From: Alteribacillus persepolensis
Lineage (GTDB): Bacteria; Bacillota; Bacilli; Bacillales; Marinococcaceae
NCBI RefSeq assembly: GCF_900099605.1
Contig: NZ_FNDK01000008.1
Span: forward strand, 62,001 to 126,000
DNA length: 64,000 nucleotides
Direction: 5' to 3'
Shown here piece after piece: positions 54,666 through 63,917 of this stretch. A model generated the notes under the pieces. It was not told where the DNA came from. It did not search any database and was given only the letters and a program-made list of their open reading frames with translations. How positions within the stretch are numbered: position 1 is the stretch's first letter; each line of letters starts with the position of its first letter. Made by a program: the position numbers and the translations under genes.

Positions 54666-56306
54666 ATGGCGGAATCCAAATTTTTAAGAGGCACGGTTAT
54701 TTTATCAGCAGCTACATTTTTATCGAAATTCCTCGGAATGATTTACATATTCCCCTTCGTTGCGATGGTAGGACAGCAAGGACTGGCTTTGTATCAATAT
54801 GGTTATCAGCCGTATACCATTTTACTTAGCTTAGCGACCCTGGGTGTACCGATGGCTGTATCGAAATTTGTATCCAAATACAATGCGCTTGGTGATTACC
54901 GAACCGGCCACCGGTTATTCCGTTCAGGTATTATATTAATGACGATAACGGGTTTTTTTGCTTTTTTATTACTGTTTTTCATGGCGCCGGTAATTGCCGG
55001 ATGGATTATCTCTAACCCGGACGAGCTGAATGGAAATGCGATGTCTGATGTCGTATTTACGATTCGCATGGTCAGTGTCGCTTTGCTGCTTATTCCTTCC
55101 ATGTCAGTGATTCGTGGTTATTTTCAAGGGTTTCAATCGATGGGACCGACAGCGGTTTCGCAAGTTGTTGAGCAGGTTGTGCGGATTGTGTTTATATTAG
55201 CGATGGCTTTTGCGGTTTTATACTTATGGGATGGCGAGCTTGGAACAGCTGTCGGCTTTGCTACATTTGGTGCGTTTGTCGGTGGAGCGGGGGCACTGAC
55301 GGTGCTTTTGTATTACTGGAAAAAACGAAAAAGCTTCATTCGAGAGCACGTAGAAAACAGCACAGAAGATGCAGGAATTACTTTAACACAGATGTATAAA
55401 GAATTAATTTTGTATGCGTTGCCGTTATCATTTGTCGGTTTAGCTGTTCCATTGTTTCAAATGATTGATTTGTTTACGTTTAACAATGCACTAATGGCAA
55501 CGGGAGAATATACACAAGGCCAAGCGGAAACAGCATATGGTACGTTTGCCGGTTCTGCTCATAAGCTTATTTTAATTCCAGTCGCTATTGCTACTGCGAT
55601 GTCTGTTACATTAATCCCGACGATTACCAATTCCTTTACAAATCGTGATCATGCTTTGTTAGAACGGCAAATTACACAAACATACCAAATCATCCTTTTC
55701 TTATCTATTCCAGCGGCGGCGGGATTGGCTGTCTTATCCTATCCGACATTTGCCGTACTATTTGGACTAGAGGATGTCGAAATTGGCGGGCATGTTCTTC
55801 GTTATTATGCTCCGGCGGCCGTATTGTTTTCGTTGTTTTCGGTTACAGCGGCAGTTTTGCAAGGCATAAACCGCCAGCGTTATGCTGTCTTATCGCTCAT
55901 AATCGGGCTGGTCGTAAAAGGAATCAGTGCTTATGGCTTTCTCTACATGTTTGGTCCAATTGGAGGAAGTTTCAGTACAATTGCAGGTTTTAGTGCAGCG
56001 ACAGCATTTAATGTGTGGGCGATTGGCAGATTCGCTGGTTTTCATTACGGGATATTGTTAAAACGAACACTTTCCATTATCGTGTTTACGCTGTGCATGG
56101 CCGCAGCTGTCATCATTGTAAAAGAAGGGGCTTTCACCATGTTTCCGCTTACATCATGGATGAATGCATTCTTTGTGGAGCTTTTCAGCGTGGCTGCTGG
56201 TGTTGGCGTTTATTTTATTCTCACGGTTAAAAGCGGTCTTGCTGGAATTGTTCTTGGAGAACGTTTTTCTGTGCTGAAAAAGGATAAAACGAGGGAGGAA
56301 GAGTAA
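54666..56306 (+). CDS. ytgP: Lipid II flippase MurJ homologue YtgP
   Basis: 546-residue MOP-superfamily membrane protein, 14 membrane helices, of the polysaccharide exporter/SpoVB type. B. subtilis YtgP (544) is its MurJ, flipping lipid II for peptidoglycan. RGTVILSAATFLSKFLGMIYIFPFVAMVGQQGLALYQYGY at the N-terminus matches. ATG follows TTGGAGATGAACAT. Followed with no gap by the ProC-like gene. Confidence 0.94.
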   Translation: MAESKFLRGTVILSAATFLSKFLGMIYIFPFVAMVGQQGLALYQYGYQPYTILLSLATLGVPMAVSKFVSKYNALGDYRTGHRLFRSGIILMTITGFFAFLLLFFMAPVIAGWIISNPDELNGNAMSDVVFTIRMVSVALLLIPSMSVIRGYFQGFQSMGPTAVSQVVEQVVRIVFILAMAFAVLYLWDGELGTAVGFATFGAFVGGAGALTVLLYYWKKRKSFIREHVENSTEDAGITLTQMYKELILYALPLSFVGLAVPLFQMIDLFTFNNALMATGEYTQGQAETAYGTFAGSAHKLILIPVAIATAMSVTLIPTITNSFTNRDHALLERQITQTYQIILFLSIPAAAGLAVLSYPTFAVLFGLEDVEIGGHVLRYYAPAAVLFSLFSVTAAVLQGINRQRYAVLSLIIGLVVKGISAYGFLYMFGPIGGSFSTIAGFSAATAFNVWAIGRFAGFHYGILLKRTLSIIVFTLCMAAAVIIVKEGAFTMFPLTSWMNAFFVELFSVAAGVGVYFILTVKSGLAGIVLGERFSVLKKDKTREEE

Positions 56307-56993
56307 ATGTTAATGATAGGTTTTGGGAAACTGTCACAAATGGTCGTATCATTAAATCAATCGCAATCTCAACTTCACGTATATAATCGTACGAAAGAAA
56401 ATGTCGAAGCTGCTTCATTACGTGACAGCCGCATCCAATACTGTCCGCCATCTTCCTTTTCTGCATTTTCTGAGCTGTTTCTTGCCTTGCCGCCGCAAGG
56501 TTGTGTTGATTTTTTAGAAGAACATGGCAAGTGTTTTCCGAAAGGGGCCATTGTTTTTCACACGGCAACAAATTTAAGCAAAGAAGATATAGAGAGGGCT
56601 GCTTCTCATTTACGTGTCGTTCCTGCTAAGTTTGCAGGGCATGCTGCCCAAGCAGTACGAGACAAAAGCGGAGGGACATTTGTTGTGCCAGCTGCTTTTT
56701 CAACAGAACGAAAGCTGTTGAAAACATGGCTTGGTGATGCATTTGCCGTGGTAGAAGGCAAAGAAGATGCTGTAAAAACAGCTAATCAAATAGCAGTGGA
56801 GGAAACATTAAAAGCTGCAGTCCGCATTGAACAGCGCTTAGAAGAGAATGGCATATCCTCCAATGTCCAGCGTGCTGTCTTAGCACAAATACCAGCGGGA
56901 GTGATGCATGCTCATATAGAGGGTGCGCATGGCGGGTTTGCTAAGCGTGTATTACAAGAGATGGCAGAAGTTAAAGGGGGCAAGTCGACGTGA
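56307..56993 (+). CDS. ProC/ComER-like dehydrogenase, short
   Basis: 228-residue protein starting right after the ytgP stop. N-terminal Rossmann MIGFGKLSQMVV has GFGKLS in place of the usual GxGxMG, then YNRTKENVE, and TATNLSKEDI. It resembles pyrroline-5-carboxylate reductase in outline (VPAKFAGHAAQAVRDKSGG) but is shorter than ProC (about 270), and the last domain is small. It may not be a working P5C reductase. Its stop overlaps the rsuA start. Confidence 0.7.
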   Translation: MLMIGFGKLSQMVVSLNQSQSQLHVYNRTKENVEAASLRDSRIQYCPPSSFSAFSELFLALPPQGCVDFLEEHGKCFPKGAIVFHTATNLSKEDIERAASHLRVVPAKFAGHAAQAVRDKSGGTFVVPAAFSTERKLLKTWLGDAFAVVEGKEDAVKTANQIAVEETLKAAVRIEQRLEENGISSNVQRAVLAQIPAGVMHAHIEGAHGGFAKRVLQEMAEVKGGKST

Positions 56994-57712
56994 GAATAGA
57001 CAAATTACTAGCTAACTCAGGTTATGGCAGCAGAAAAGAAGTGAAACAACTCTTAAAGCAAGGCGCCGTTGAAGTTGATGGAAAAAAAGCGAAAAACGGA
57101 TCCGTTCACGTTAACCCAGAATCGGAAGAAGTGACCGTATTAGGTGAGGTGCTTGAATACCGGGAGTTTATTTACTTATTAATGAATAAGCCGCAAGGTG
57201 TCATTTCGGCAACGGTTGATGACATGCACGAAACCGTCATTGATTTGTTGGAAATGGAAGATGCGGTGCGAGATCCGTTTCCAGTCGGACGCTTGGATAA
57301 AGATACAGAAGGGCTGATTCTGCTTACCAACGATGGGAAATTCTCACATGCGTTAACATCTCCGAAAAAAGGTGTAAAAAAAACATATGAAGCAACAATC
57401 GATCAAGAAGTGACAGAAGCCGATGTCAACACGTTCCGCAAAGGGGTTGTATTAGATGACGGCTATCAAACAAAGCCTGCCCAGCTTATCAGAAAAGATC
57501 CTGCAGCAGAGGTTGCTTTAACGATCACAGAAGGAAAGTTTCATCAAGTGAAGCGTATGTTCGAAGCGGTCGGCAAAAAGGTGCTGTATTTGAAAAGAGT
57601 GGAGATTGGCAGTTTGGCACTGGATGAGTCATTGGAGCCGGGGGAGTATCGTGATATGACAAAAGAGGAAGTGGAGATGTTGTTTGAAGAAGCGTATTCG
57701 AACCAAAAATAG
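56990..57712 (+). CDS. rsuA: 16S rRNA pseudouridine synthase RsuA-type (YtzG)
   Basis: 240 residues. S4 RNA-binding domain at about 1-50 (RIDKLLANSGYGSRKEVKQLLKQGAVEVDG); the catalytic Asp is in VGRLDKDTEGLILLTNDG near 102; KKTYEATID and EGKFHQVKRMFEAVG are typical of RsuA. Isomerises a uridine of 16S rRNA. GTG 56990 overlaps the previous stop. Order ytgP-rsuA-ytzE follows B. subtilis apart from the inserted ProC-like gene. Confidence 0.95.
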   Translation: MRIDKLLANSGYGSRKEVKQLLKQGAVEVDGKKAKNGSVHVNPESEEVTVLGEVLEYREFIYLLMNKPQGVISATVDDMHETVIDLLEMEDAVRDPFPVGRLDKDTEGLILLTNDGKFSHALTSPKKGVKKTYEATIDQEVTEADVNTFRKGVVLDDGYQTKPAQLIRKDPAAEVALTITEGKFHQVKRMFEAVGKKVLYLKRVEIGSLALDESLEPGEYRDMTKEEVEMLFEEAYSNQK

Positions 57713-57726
57713 CACAGACGCTTTAA

Positions 57727-57753
57727 AAGAGCTGCCTTTGAAAGGCAGCTCTT
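57727..57753 (+). terminator. Weak terminator past rsuA
   Basis: AAGAGCTGCCTTT pairs with AAAGGCAGCTCTT; the T-tail is poor (GTCATGACA). Confidence 0.5.
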
Positions 57754-58029
57754 GTCATGACACGCTAAGAGTGCCACGTGTGACAAAAAGAATACCGAAT
57801 GAGGAAAGTACTGCCGCTTGAAAGCGGCAGTAGAAGGATTTTTACAGAGAGACAGTGTGTGCACTGTTTGCGTTTCTCTATCTTGTTTAGGCGCCCGCGA
57901 AGGCTTGCACCTGAAACGTACATTTGTCTATGCATGACAATCTTTCTTCTGCACGCAAAAAAGAGGGCTCGTTTGGTGTAGAAGATCGACTCGCCGATGT
58001 TTCTTGTTTCAGAGTGCTTTCGTGTTTAT

Positions 58030-58248
58030 TTATGATGCTTTTACTTTTTTGTTCGTCGTTGTCCATTTCCCCCTTGATGGACTATGCACAAGGTGATTGT
58101 ATTCCAGGACGTTCAGGTCACGCTGAATCGTACGCTGGGTGATTCCGAATTCGTCAACCAATTCCCTCGTTGTCACCGTTCCTTTCTCTTTAATATAAAG
58201 GTAAATAGATTTAACACGGGTGAGCATTCGGTCGGTTGAAGTCCTCAA
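58030..58248 (-). CDS. ytzE: DeoR-type HTH protein YtzE
   Basis: 72 residues, a lone DeoR-type winged helix (MLTRVKSIYLYIKEKGTVTTRELVDEFGITQRTIQRDLNVLEYNHLV), without an effector domain. The start is TTG 58248, 7 bases after AAGGAG (58256-58261), agreeing with the 71-residue B. subtilis protein; in-frame ATGs at 58296 and 58227 have no good ribosome site. Ends in a basic tail. Targets unknown. Confidence 0.88.
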   Translation of the reverse strand: MRTSTDRMLTRVKSIYLYIKEKGTVTTRELVDEFGITQRTIQRDLNVLEYNHLVHSPSRGKWTTTNKKVKAS

Positions 58249-58541
58249 AAAACCACTCCTTAGCATAAATTGATAGGCGAGCAAGCTAAGCTGCAATGCT
58301 CCTGGGGTGTAAAAGTGCAGTCATTGCAAAATAACACACATTGACAGGTAGTAACGCTGCAATCAATGTATAAGGAATGGTACTGTATTGAATAAGTATA
58401 AATAGTCAAAGTGGAAATGATACAACAAGTGGAAATCTGTGCCCTATCAATGACCCCTGTTATTTGTTTGTATTGTACAATAATTTTTAGCGGTTGGCAA
58501 AGGACAGCCGTGTTGTTTCAACAATTTTGTAAGGTGAATTA
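58249..58541. other. Gap upstream of ytzE
   Basis: No supported gene. A/T-rich; no confident promoter placed. Confidence 0.35.
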
Positions 58542-58667
58542 ACAAAAACTATACATTTTTTACAAAACGTGGAAAATTCGGGGCGTGCCATAAAAGGAAA
58601 TATAGCAGGACCCCAATAAACAAAACAAGAAAAATCATTAAAAATTGTCATACTGTATAGTTTTTGT
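58542..58667. repeat. 126-base element with perfect 14-base inverted ends
   Basis: ACAAAAACTATACA (58542-58555) and its exact inverse TGTATAGTTTTTGT (58654-58667) flank 98 bases without a gene. The size and ends are like a MITE or a structured RNA. No clear target-site duplication. Confidence 0.5.
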
Positions 58668-58697
58668 AAAAACATGGCTGCCGGCAGTTGCTTGTCA

Positions 58698-58738
58698 CCA
58701 AAAAAAGTTGTTCCATACAACATATGAAACAACTTTTT
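58698..58738 (-). terminator. Terminator of cysK
   Basis: AAAAAGTTGTTCCATA (58702-58717) pairs with TATGAAACAACTTTTT (58723-58738) with one mismatch; T-run on the minus strand. Confidence 0.85.
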
Positions 58739-58757
58739 GTACATGACTGGATTGTAT

Positions 58758-59696
58758 TTAGTCCTGATCAAAGTCAAACAAATCTGTAGACAAGTAACGT
58801 TCACCTGTGTCACAAGCAATAGCAACAACCGTTTCATTTGGAGACATGTTCTTGGCGGTCTCCATTGCAGCATAGCAGGCGGCACCAGAAGACGGCCCGA
58901 CAAGAATGCCTTCTTCGCGGGACAGCCCGCGTGTAACACGATAGGCATCTTCATCAGTGATTTTGTAGATATCATTATACACATCCTGGTTTAATACTGG
59001 CGGAATAAAGCCAGGACTTGTACCGACTAATTTATGAGGTCCAGGTTTACCGCCAGACAGGACGGGAGAGCCGTATGGTTCGACAACATAAACGGATAAA
59101 TCTGGATAAAACTTTTTCAGTTCTTCGCCTGTTCCTGTTACAGTACCGCCGGTTCCAGAAGCAGCAACAAATGCACCGAGCGGCTTGCCTATTTCATCCA
59201 TTGCTTCTTTTATTTCAACAGCGGTAGTATCGCGGTGAGCGTCAGGATTGGCTTCATTTTCAAACTGCATCGGCATGAAACTGTTTGGGATTTCTTTTAC
59301 TAGTTCGTGTGCCCGGTCAATGGCGCCGGGCATCTTTTTTTCACCGGGGGTGAGTTCTACTTCAGCTCCATAAGCTTTCAGTAAGTTAATCCGTTCTTGG
59401 GACATGGAATCTGGCATTACTAAAATTGAGCGATATCCGCGCGCAGAAGCATTCATGGCTAAACCAATCCCTGTGTTACCTGATGTTGGCTCAATGATGA
59501 CAGAGTCCGGCGTTAATTTGCCTGCTTGCTCCGCTTGAACAATCATATTTTTAGCGGCACGGTCTTTTACACTGCCGCTTGGGTTTTGAAATTCCAATTT
59601 AAGATAAACCGCTGCGCCGTTTTTATCAGGCAGGCGATTTAATTTAACTAAGGGTGTTTGTCCGACAAGTTCAGACATGTTATTGACAACAACCAT
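58758..59696 (-). CDS. ytkP: Cysteine synthase (O-acetylserine thiol-lyase type, YtkP)
   Basis: 312-residue PLP enzyme of the CysK family; B. subtilis YtkP has 311. K44 in NPSGSVKDRAAKN binds PLP; PTSGNTGIGLAM, ASGTGGTVTGTG (phosphate loop) and GPSSGAACYAA are complete. ATG 59696 follows AAGGAAG by 8 bases. Makes cysteine from O-acetylserine and sulfide; a lone unit with its own terminator. Confidence 0.93.
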   Translation of the reverse strand: MVVVNNMSELVGQTPLVKLNRLPDKNGAAVYLKLEFQNPSGSVKDRAAKNMIVQAEQAGKLTPDSVIIEPTSGNTGIGLAMNASARGYRSILVMPDSMSQERINLLKAYGAEVELTPGEKKMPGAIDRAHELVKEIPNSFMPMQFENEANPDAHRDTTAVEIKEAMDEIGKPLGAFVAASGTGGTVTGTGEELKKFYPDLSVYVVEPYGSPVLSGGKPGPHKLVGTSPGFIPPVLNQDVYNDIYKITDEDAYRVTRGLSREEGILVGPSSGAACYAAMETAKNMSPNETVVAIACDTGERYLSTDLFDFDQD

Positions 59697-59865
59697 GCTC
59701 GTCACTTCCTTTTTTGTATCCTAATTAGCCACTATTTTAACATATGTATTTCGATAAGTCCTATAACGTTAATTAGAATTAGATATGTCCTCATTTCGCA
59801 AACCAGGTCGATATCCGTTAAAATAATATAGAGAATTCATCATAGATGAAAGAAGGGGTTATGTT

Positions 59866-60414
59866 ATGTCACCTCATTATTTTATTGCACTGCCATTACC
59901 AACGCAACCAGCCGAACGCGTTCACTCATGGAAAAAGCAAGTGGAGCAAGATTTTCCTTTCAAAAAGTGGGTTCATCCAAATGACTATCATGTGACTTTG
60001 TTTTTTTTAGGGGCAGCCGACAGTACAAAGCTGCAGCGTGTTTGTGCATACATGGATGAGGTGGCACAGGAAGTGACAACTTTTTCCTTGCAGACCACAC
60101 AGGCAGGCTGGTTTGGAAAAACATCTTCTCCGCGCATTCTCTGGGCTGGTGTTTCCGGTTCAGATGTATTGTATGATTTGCAAAAGCAAGTAGCGGATCG
60201 CTGTGAAAAAGCAGGCTTTGCTGTGGAAAAACGGCCGTACAAGCCTCATATCACGGTTGCTCGAACATGGCAGGGCAAGCATTCTTTTCAAGATGCAGCT
60301 AAAGCACTTCCTATTTTGCCATCAAGCAGTTGGGAAGCGAAAGAGTTTGTGCTTTATCAGACACATCTTGGCCGCCAGCCGAAATATGAAAGGCTGGAAA
60401 CGTTTTTGTTATAA
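59866..60414 (+). CDS. thpR: RNA 2',3'-cyclic phosphodiesterase ThpR (YtlP)
   Basis: 182-residue 2H phosphoesterase. Both HxTx motifs are clear: HVTL near residue 42 and HITV near 127. N-terminal HYFIALPLP is typical. Acts on 2',3'-cyclic phosphates of RNA; often called LigT. ATG 59866 follows GAAGGGGTTATGTT. Confidence 0.94.
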   Translation: MSPHYFIALPLPTQPAERVHSWKKQVEQDFPFKKWVHPNDYHVTLFFLGAADSTKLQRVCAYMDEVAQEVTTFSLQTTQAGWFGKTSSPRILWAGVSGSDVLYDLQKQVADRCEKAGFAVEKRPYKPHITVARTWQGKHSFQDAAKALPILPSSSWEAKEFVLYQTHLGRQPKYERLETFLL

Positions 60415-60464
60415 ACGGATAGAAAAAATAGAAATAGCAGGCTGATGGGAGAAGGAGAAAAGAA

Positions 60465-60833
60465 ATGATGGATATTTTACGTATTATGCTGCACATTGGC
60501 ATTCTGTATCTGTTTTATTATGCTGGTGTTTGGATTCAGGAGCAGTTGAATCTTATTATACCGGGAAGTATTATCGGGATGCTTTTGCTTTTATTATGCT
60601 TTTATTTTAAATTGATCAAGCCGAAATGGGTAGAATTAGGGACAAGCATGATTCTTGGCCACATGCCTCTTTTATTTATGCCAGTGACGGCGGGAACTAT
60701 CGTGTATGTTGATTTATTTGCCGGCGCTGGGATGTGGCTTGTCGTGATTGCGTTTGCGAGCACCCTGATTGTGATAATCGTAACTGGTAAAACAGCACAG
60801 TTTTTTGCAAAAAGGAGGGAGGAACATGGGTGA
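60465..60833 (+). CDS. lrgA: CidA/LrgA holin-like protein
   Basis: 122 residues, four membrane helices, holin-like (LILYLFYYAGVWIQEQL-type start, IPGSIIGMLLLLLCFYF, GHMPLLFMPVTAGTIVYVD). Works with LrgB in the control of murein hydrolase activity or small-acid transport. ATG 60465 or 60468. Overlaps lrgB by 8 bases. Confidence 0.94.
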   Translation: MMDILRIMLHIGILYLFYYAGVWIQEQLNLIIPGSIIGMLLLLLCFYFKLIKPKWVELGTSMILGHMPLLFMPVTAGTIVYVDLFAGAGMWLVVIAFASTLIVIIVTGKTAQFFAKRREEHG

Positions 60834-61515
60834 GTGGCTGATTATCATATTGTCGATAGCCGGCACTATTATTGTATACGGAGCGGCACGTAAGTTATAT
60901 ATGCGTTTTTCATATCCTTTCACCCTTCCGATTGTAACGGGTACGGCTGCCATTATTTTATTTTTAATGAGTACGGGGATTTCCTATGATACATACATGT
61001 CGGGAGGACAGTGGATCGAACATTTGTTAGGTCCGGCTGTCGTTGCATTAGCTTATCCGTTATACAAACAGCGCAGCATGTTAAAGACATATTTTTGGCC
61101 TATTACAATGAGTGTAAGCATCGGGGCAGTGGTTGGTGTATTCTCTGGCTATTACATGTCTTTACTGGCAGGTTTAGAAAATGAACTTATCGCTTCGGTG
61201 CTGCCAAAGTCAGTCACTACGCCGGTAGCAATGGAGCTTGCTGCTGTCATCAACGGACCGCCGCCTTTAGCTGCTGTTTTTGTTATGGTAGCTGGGATAG
61301 GCGGTGTGCTAACCGCGCCTTTATTGTATAAATACTTCGGGATACAGCATGTTCTTGCGAGGGGGATTAGTATTGGCAGTGCCTCGCATGCAATTGGCAC
61401 AGCGAAAGCTCTGGAAAGCAGTGAAAAAGAGGGGGCAGCCAGCACCGTTGCGATGACCATCAGTGCTGTCATTGTATCAATTATTATTCCTCTTTCTGCT
61501 TCGTGGCTGTTTTAA
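60826..61515 (+). CDS. lrgB: CidB/LrgB antiholin-like membrane protein
   Basis: 229 residues, about six to seven membrane helices. LLGPAVVALAYPLYKQ, SVTTPVAMELAAVINGPPPLAAVFV and RGISIGSASHAIGTAKA are family hallmarks. ATG 60826 follows GGGAGGAAC, inside the lrgA end. Acts with LrgA. Confidence 0.95.
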   Translation: MGEWLIIILSIAGTIIVYGAARKLYMRFSYPFTLPIVTGTAAIILFLMSTGISYDTYMSGGQWIEHLLGPAVVALAYPLYKQRSMLKTYFWPITMSVSIGAVVGVFSGYYMSLLAGLENELIASVLPKSVTTPVAMELAAVINGPPPLAAVFVMVAGIGGVLTAPLLYKYFGIQHVLARGISIGSASHAIGTAKALESSEKEGAASTVAMTISAVIVSIIIPLSASWLF

Positions 61516-61613
61516 AGAATACGAAAGGATATGTGTTGACGTTTTGAACTTTGTTCAACCGTAAGCCGCTCAGGGTTTTTTAAAGGATGCTAAAAAAGGG
61601 AGGGGTATTATAG

Positions 61614-62561
61614 ATGGCTCATTTAATTAAATTAGAAGATTGTACGTCAAGGTATGAACATGATATACAGCGCTATGCAAGTCAATTCACGCGGTTAAAA
61701 CGAGAACGCTGGCAGCAGATGAAAAGAGATTGGAAAACAGCCAAAGAGGGGGGAGCAGTGTCTGGAACAGAACAGAATTGGCTGGATGAGGCCGAAACTA
61801 ATTTTAGCATGACAGTGGTGTGGAAACGGCTAAAAGAGTTGTTCAAACGCCAGAACGGTAATGAAAGCCAGCTTTGGAATACGGAAGGTATAGAAAGTGT
61901 TTATTATAAACATAAAACATTCGAAGAAATCAAAGATATGTTTTATGATGACTTGTTTCGTGCTCAGCTGCGCTGGGCCAGCTCTTCCTTTACGCATGAG
62001 TCGTTTTTTCGTCCTCAATATAAATATGACCGCACACTGCGCTGTTTGCTCCGTACACTGCCTGACAACTATATGGTGTTGTATTATCCTGTATTTATGG
62101 CAGGTAAAGCACCGATAGAAGCGGATGTCATTGTCATTAGCCCGACTGAGGTGTATGTTATCACCCTTTTACATGGACAGTCGACGAGTGTCTTTGAGAC
62201 AACATCGTCACGATTTTGGTATGAGTATGTTCACGGGGAAAGAAAAAAACGGATTAGTCCGATGCTGGCCTTATCCCGGATGAACAGCATTGCACACAAT
62301 ATTCTTCAAGGTCAAGATACTCTTGGCCGTATTAATGAAGTGGTCATTGCCCCTTTGGCAATGATTGACCATAAAGCACAAGGGACTCGGGTGAAAATGG
62401 TTGACACACGTAATATCACACAATGGTTTGATACGATGAAAAAACACCCTTCACCAATCAAAAGAATACAATTAATCACAGCGAAACGCTTCTTGGATTA
62501 TACGCGTACTACTGCGTTTGACCGTTTAAACATGGAAGATGAGGAAGAATACCGTCCATAA
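61614..62561 (+). CDS. NERD-domain protein
   Basis: 315-residue cytoplasmic protein with a nuclease-related (NERD) domain around residues 145-265: MVLYYPVFMAGKAPIEADVIVISPTEVYVITLLHG. The EADVIVIS Asp is the conserved NERD position. The N-terminal 140 residues are helical and charged. Function unknown; NERD is often joined to kinases or helicases, but here it is alone. ATG follows AAGGGAGGGGTATTATAG. Confidence 0.82.
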   Translation: MAHLIKLEDCTSRYEHDIQRYASQFTRLKRERWQQMKRDWKTAKEGGAVSGTEQNWLDEAETNFSMTVVWKRLKELFKRQNGNESQLWNTEGIESVYYKHKTFEEIKDMFYDDLFRAQLRWASSSFTHESFFRPQYKYDRTLRCLLRTLPDNYMVLYYPVFMAGKAPIEADVIVISPTEVYVITLLHGQSTSVFETTSSRFWYEYVHGERKKRISPMLALSRMNSIAHNILQGQDTLGRINEVVIAPLAMIDHKAQGTRVKMVDTRNITQWFDTMKKHPSPIKRIQLITAKRFLDYTRTTAFDRLNMEDEEEYRP

Positions 62562-62602
62562 AAACAGCTCTGCTGAATGAACCCTCAGCAGAGCTGTTTT
62601 TC
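62560..62602 (+). terminator. Terminator of the NERD gene
   Basis: AAAAACAGCTCTGCTGA pairs exactly with TCAGCAGAGCTGTTTTT (62585-62601). Confidence 0.93.
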
Positions 62603-62865
62603 GTTTCGTTCAGGCACCCGGCTGCTTAGGCAGACACGGCATTGTATTCATTCAGCGTTTACCGCAGTTCATCGCTGTCTGCGGGGGTTTCTTGCTTTTT
62701 TTACCAGCAGCGAAGAGGGACCGGGAAAACACAAAACATACCATATACGTACCTTTGCATGTGAGTATGATACTTTTGCCTCTTTTAGCGTGCCGTATTG
62801 TACATGTAAGTGTCTGAATCCTTCGATTTCACACAGAGACAGCTTTAGACAGCTTGTGTAACATA
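62603..62865. other. Convergent gap before purU
   Basis: No supported gene; nothing recognised beyond short GC-rich segments near 62610-62690. Confidence 0.35.
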
Positions 62866-63738
62866 TTAATTGAATATAATCGTTTTATTCTCGTGTACGA
62901 GAACTTTATCATTGATATGCCAGTCAACAGCTCGAGCTAATGCAATTTTTTCGACGTTGCGTCCTGCTATTTTTAAGTCAGCCGTGTCATAACGGTGGTT
63001 AACCCGAAGCACTTCTTGTTCTATAATCGGCCCTTCATCTAAATCATTTGTTACATAATGAGCAGTCGCACCAATTAACTTTACCCCTCTCTCAAACGCT
63101 TTTTTATACGGGTTGGCCCCGATGAAAGCTGGCAAGAATGAATGGTGGATATTAATAATGCGGTGTTCAAAGTCTTGCACAAATGCAGGAGATAAAATTT
63201 GCATATATCGAGCGAGTACAATGAAATCGATATGGTAATCATACAGCAGCGTTTTCGCGTCTGATTCTGCTTCTTGTTTTGTTTCTTTGGTAACGGGAAT
63301 ATAATGGAAGGAAATACCATAACTTTCAACGATATCCCGTAAATCTTCGTGATTGCTGATGACAAGTGGAATATCTACATCCAATTCACCCGAGCGCCAA
63401 CGCCAAAGCAGTTCTAATAAGCAGTGGTCTTCTTTGGATACAAATATCGCCATTCTTTTGGTTTTGCGCTCACTTTCAAGCCGCCATGTCATAGCAAATT
63501 GAGCGGCGATGGCAGAAAATTCTTCTTCCACTTCATGAAAACGTTCGGTAAAAGCGGGTAAGTCAAACTCCACCCGCATAAAAAACATGCCGCCTTCAGG
63601 GTCTGTGCTGTACTGGTCCGATTGAACGATGTTGGCACCTTTTTCGTGCAGAAAGGCTGACACTGAAGCGACAATACCTGGCTGGTCTGAGCATGATATG
63701 AGTAGTCTTGCACGGTTTAATGTTTTTGTTCGTTTCAT
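62866..63738 (-). CDS. purU: Formyltetrahydrofolate deformylase
   Basis: 290 residues: N-terminal ACT domain (ARLLISCSDQPGIVASVSAFLHEKGANIVQSDQYST) and C-terminal formyltransferase-like catalytic domain (VLARYMQILSP, HHSFLPAFIGANPYKKAFERGVKLIGATAHYVTNDLDEGPII). Releases formate from 10-formyl-THF, feeding PurT or balancing one-carbon pools. His and Asp of the active site are present. ATG 63738 follows GGAGGAAGTAAAG. Confidence 0.96.
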   Translation of the reverse strand: MKRTKTLNRARLLISCSDQPGIVASVSAFLHEKGANIVQSDQYSTDPEGGMFFMRVEFDLPAFTERFHEVEEEFSAIAAQFAMTWRLESERKTKRMAIFVSKEDHCLLELLWRWRSGELDVDIPLVISNHEDLRDIVESYGISFHYIPVTKETKQEAESDAKTLLYDYHIDFIVLARYMQILSPAFVQDFEHRIINIHHSFLPAFIGANPYKKAFERGVKLIGATAHYVTNDLDEGPIIEQEVLRVNHRYDTADLKIAGRNVEKIALARAVDWHINDKVLVHENKTIIFN

Positions 63739-63917
63739 CTTTACTTCCTCCGGTTCTATTTCAAAATATCATGTATCACAGAAATACCCACGTGAACGTG
63801 GGACACTATGTGTAAGGGGAGATGAAGCCCCATATATATGAAAGTTAACGCCATTAACTATATCACTCATTGACAAGAAAAAAAAGTTTTAAAATCGAAC
63901 AAATCGGGAGGATGGAG

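Noticed and set aside
58487-58984. 165-codon minus-strand frame
   Set aside because: Covers the inverted-repeat element and the antiphase 3' end of ytkP; no family match.
63787-63803. Palindrome CCCACGT/ACGTGGG upstream of purU
   Set aside because: Short hairpin without surrounding conserved riboswitch pattern; kept out for lack of support.
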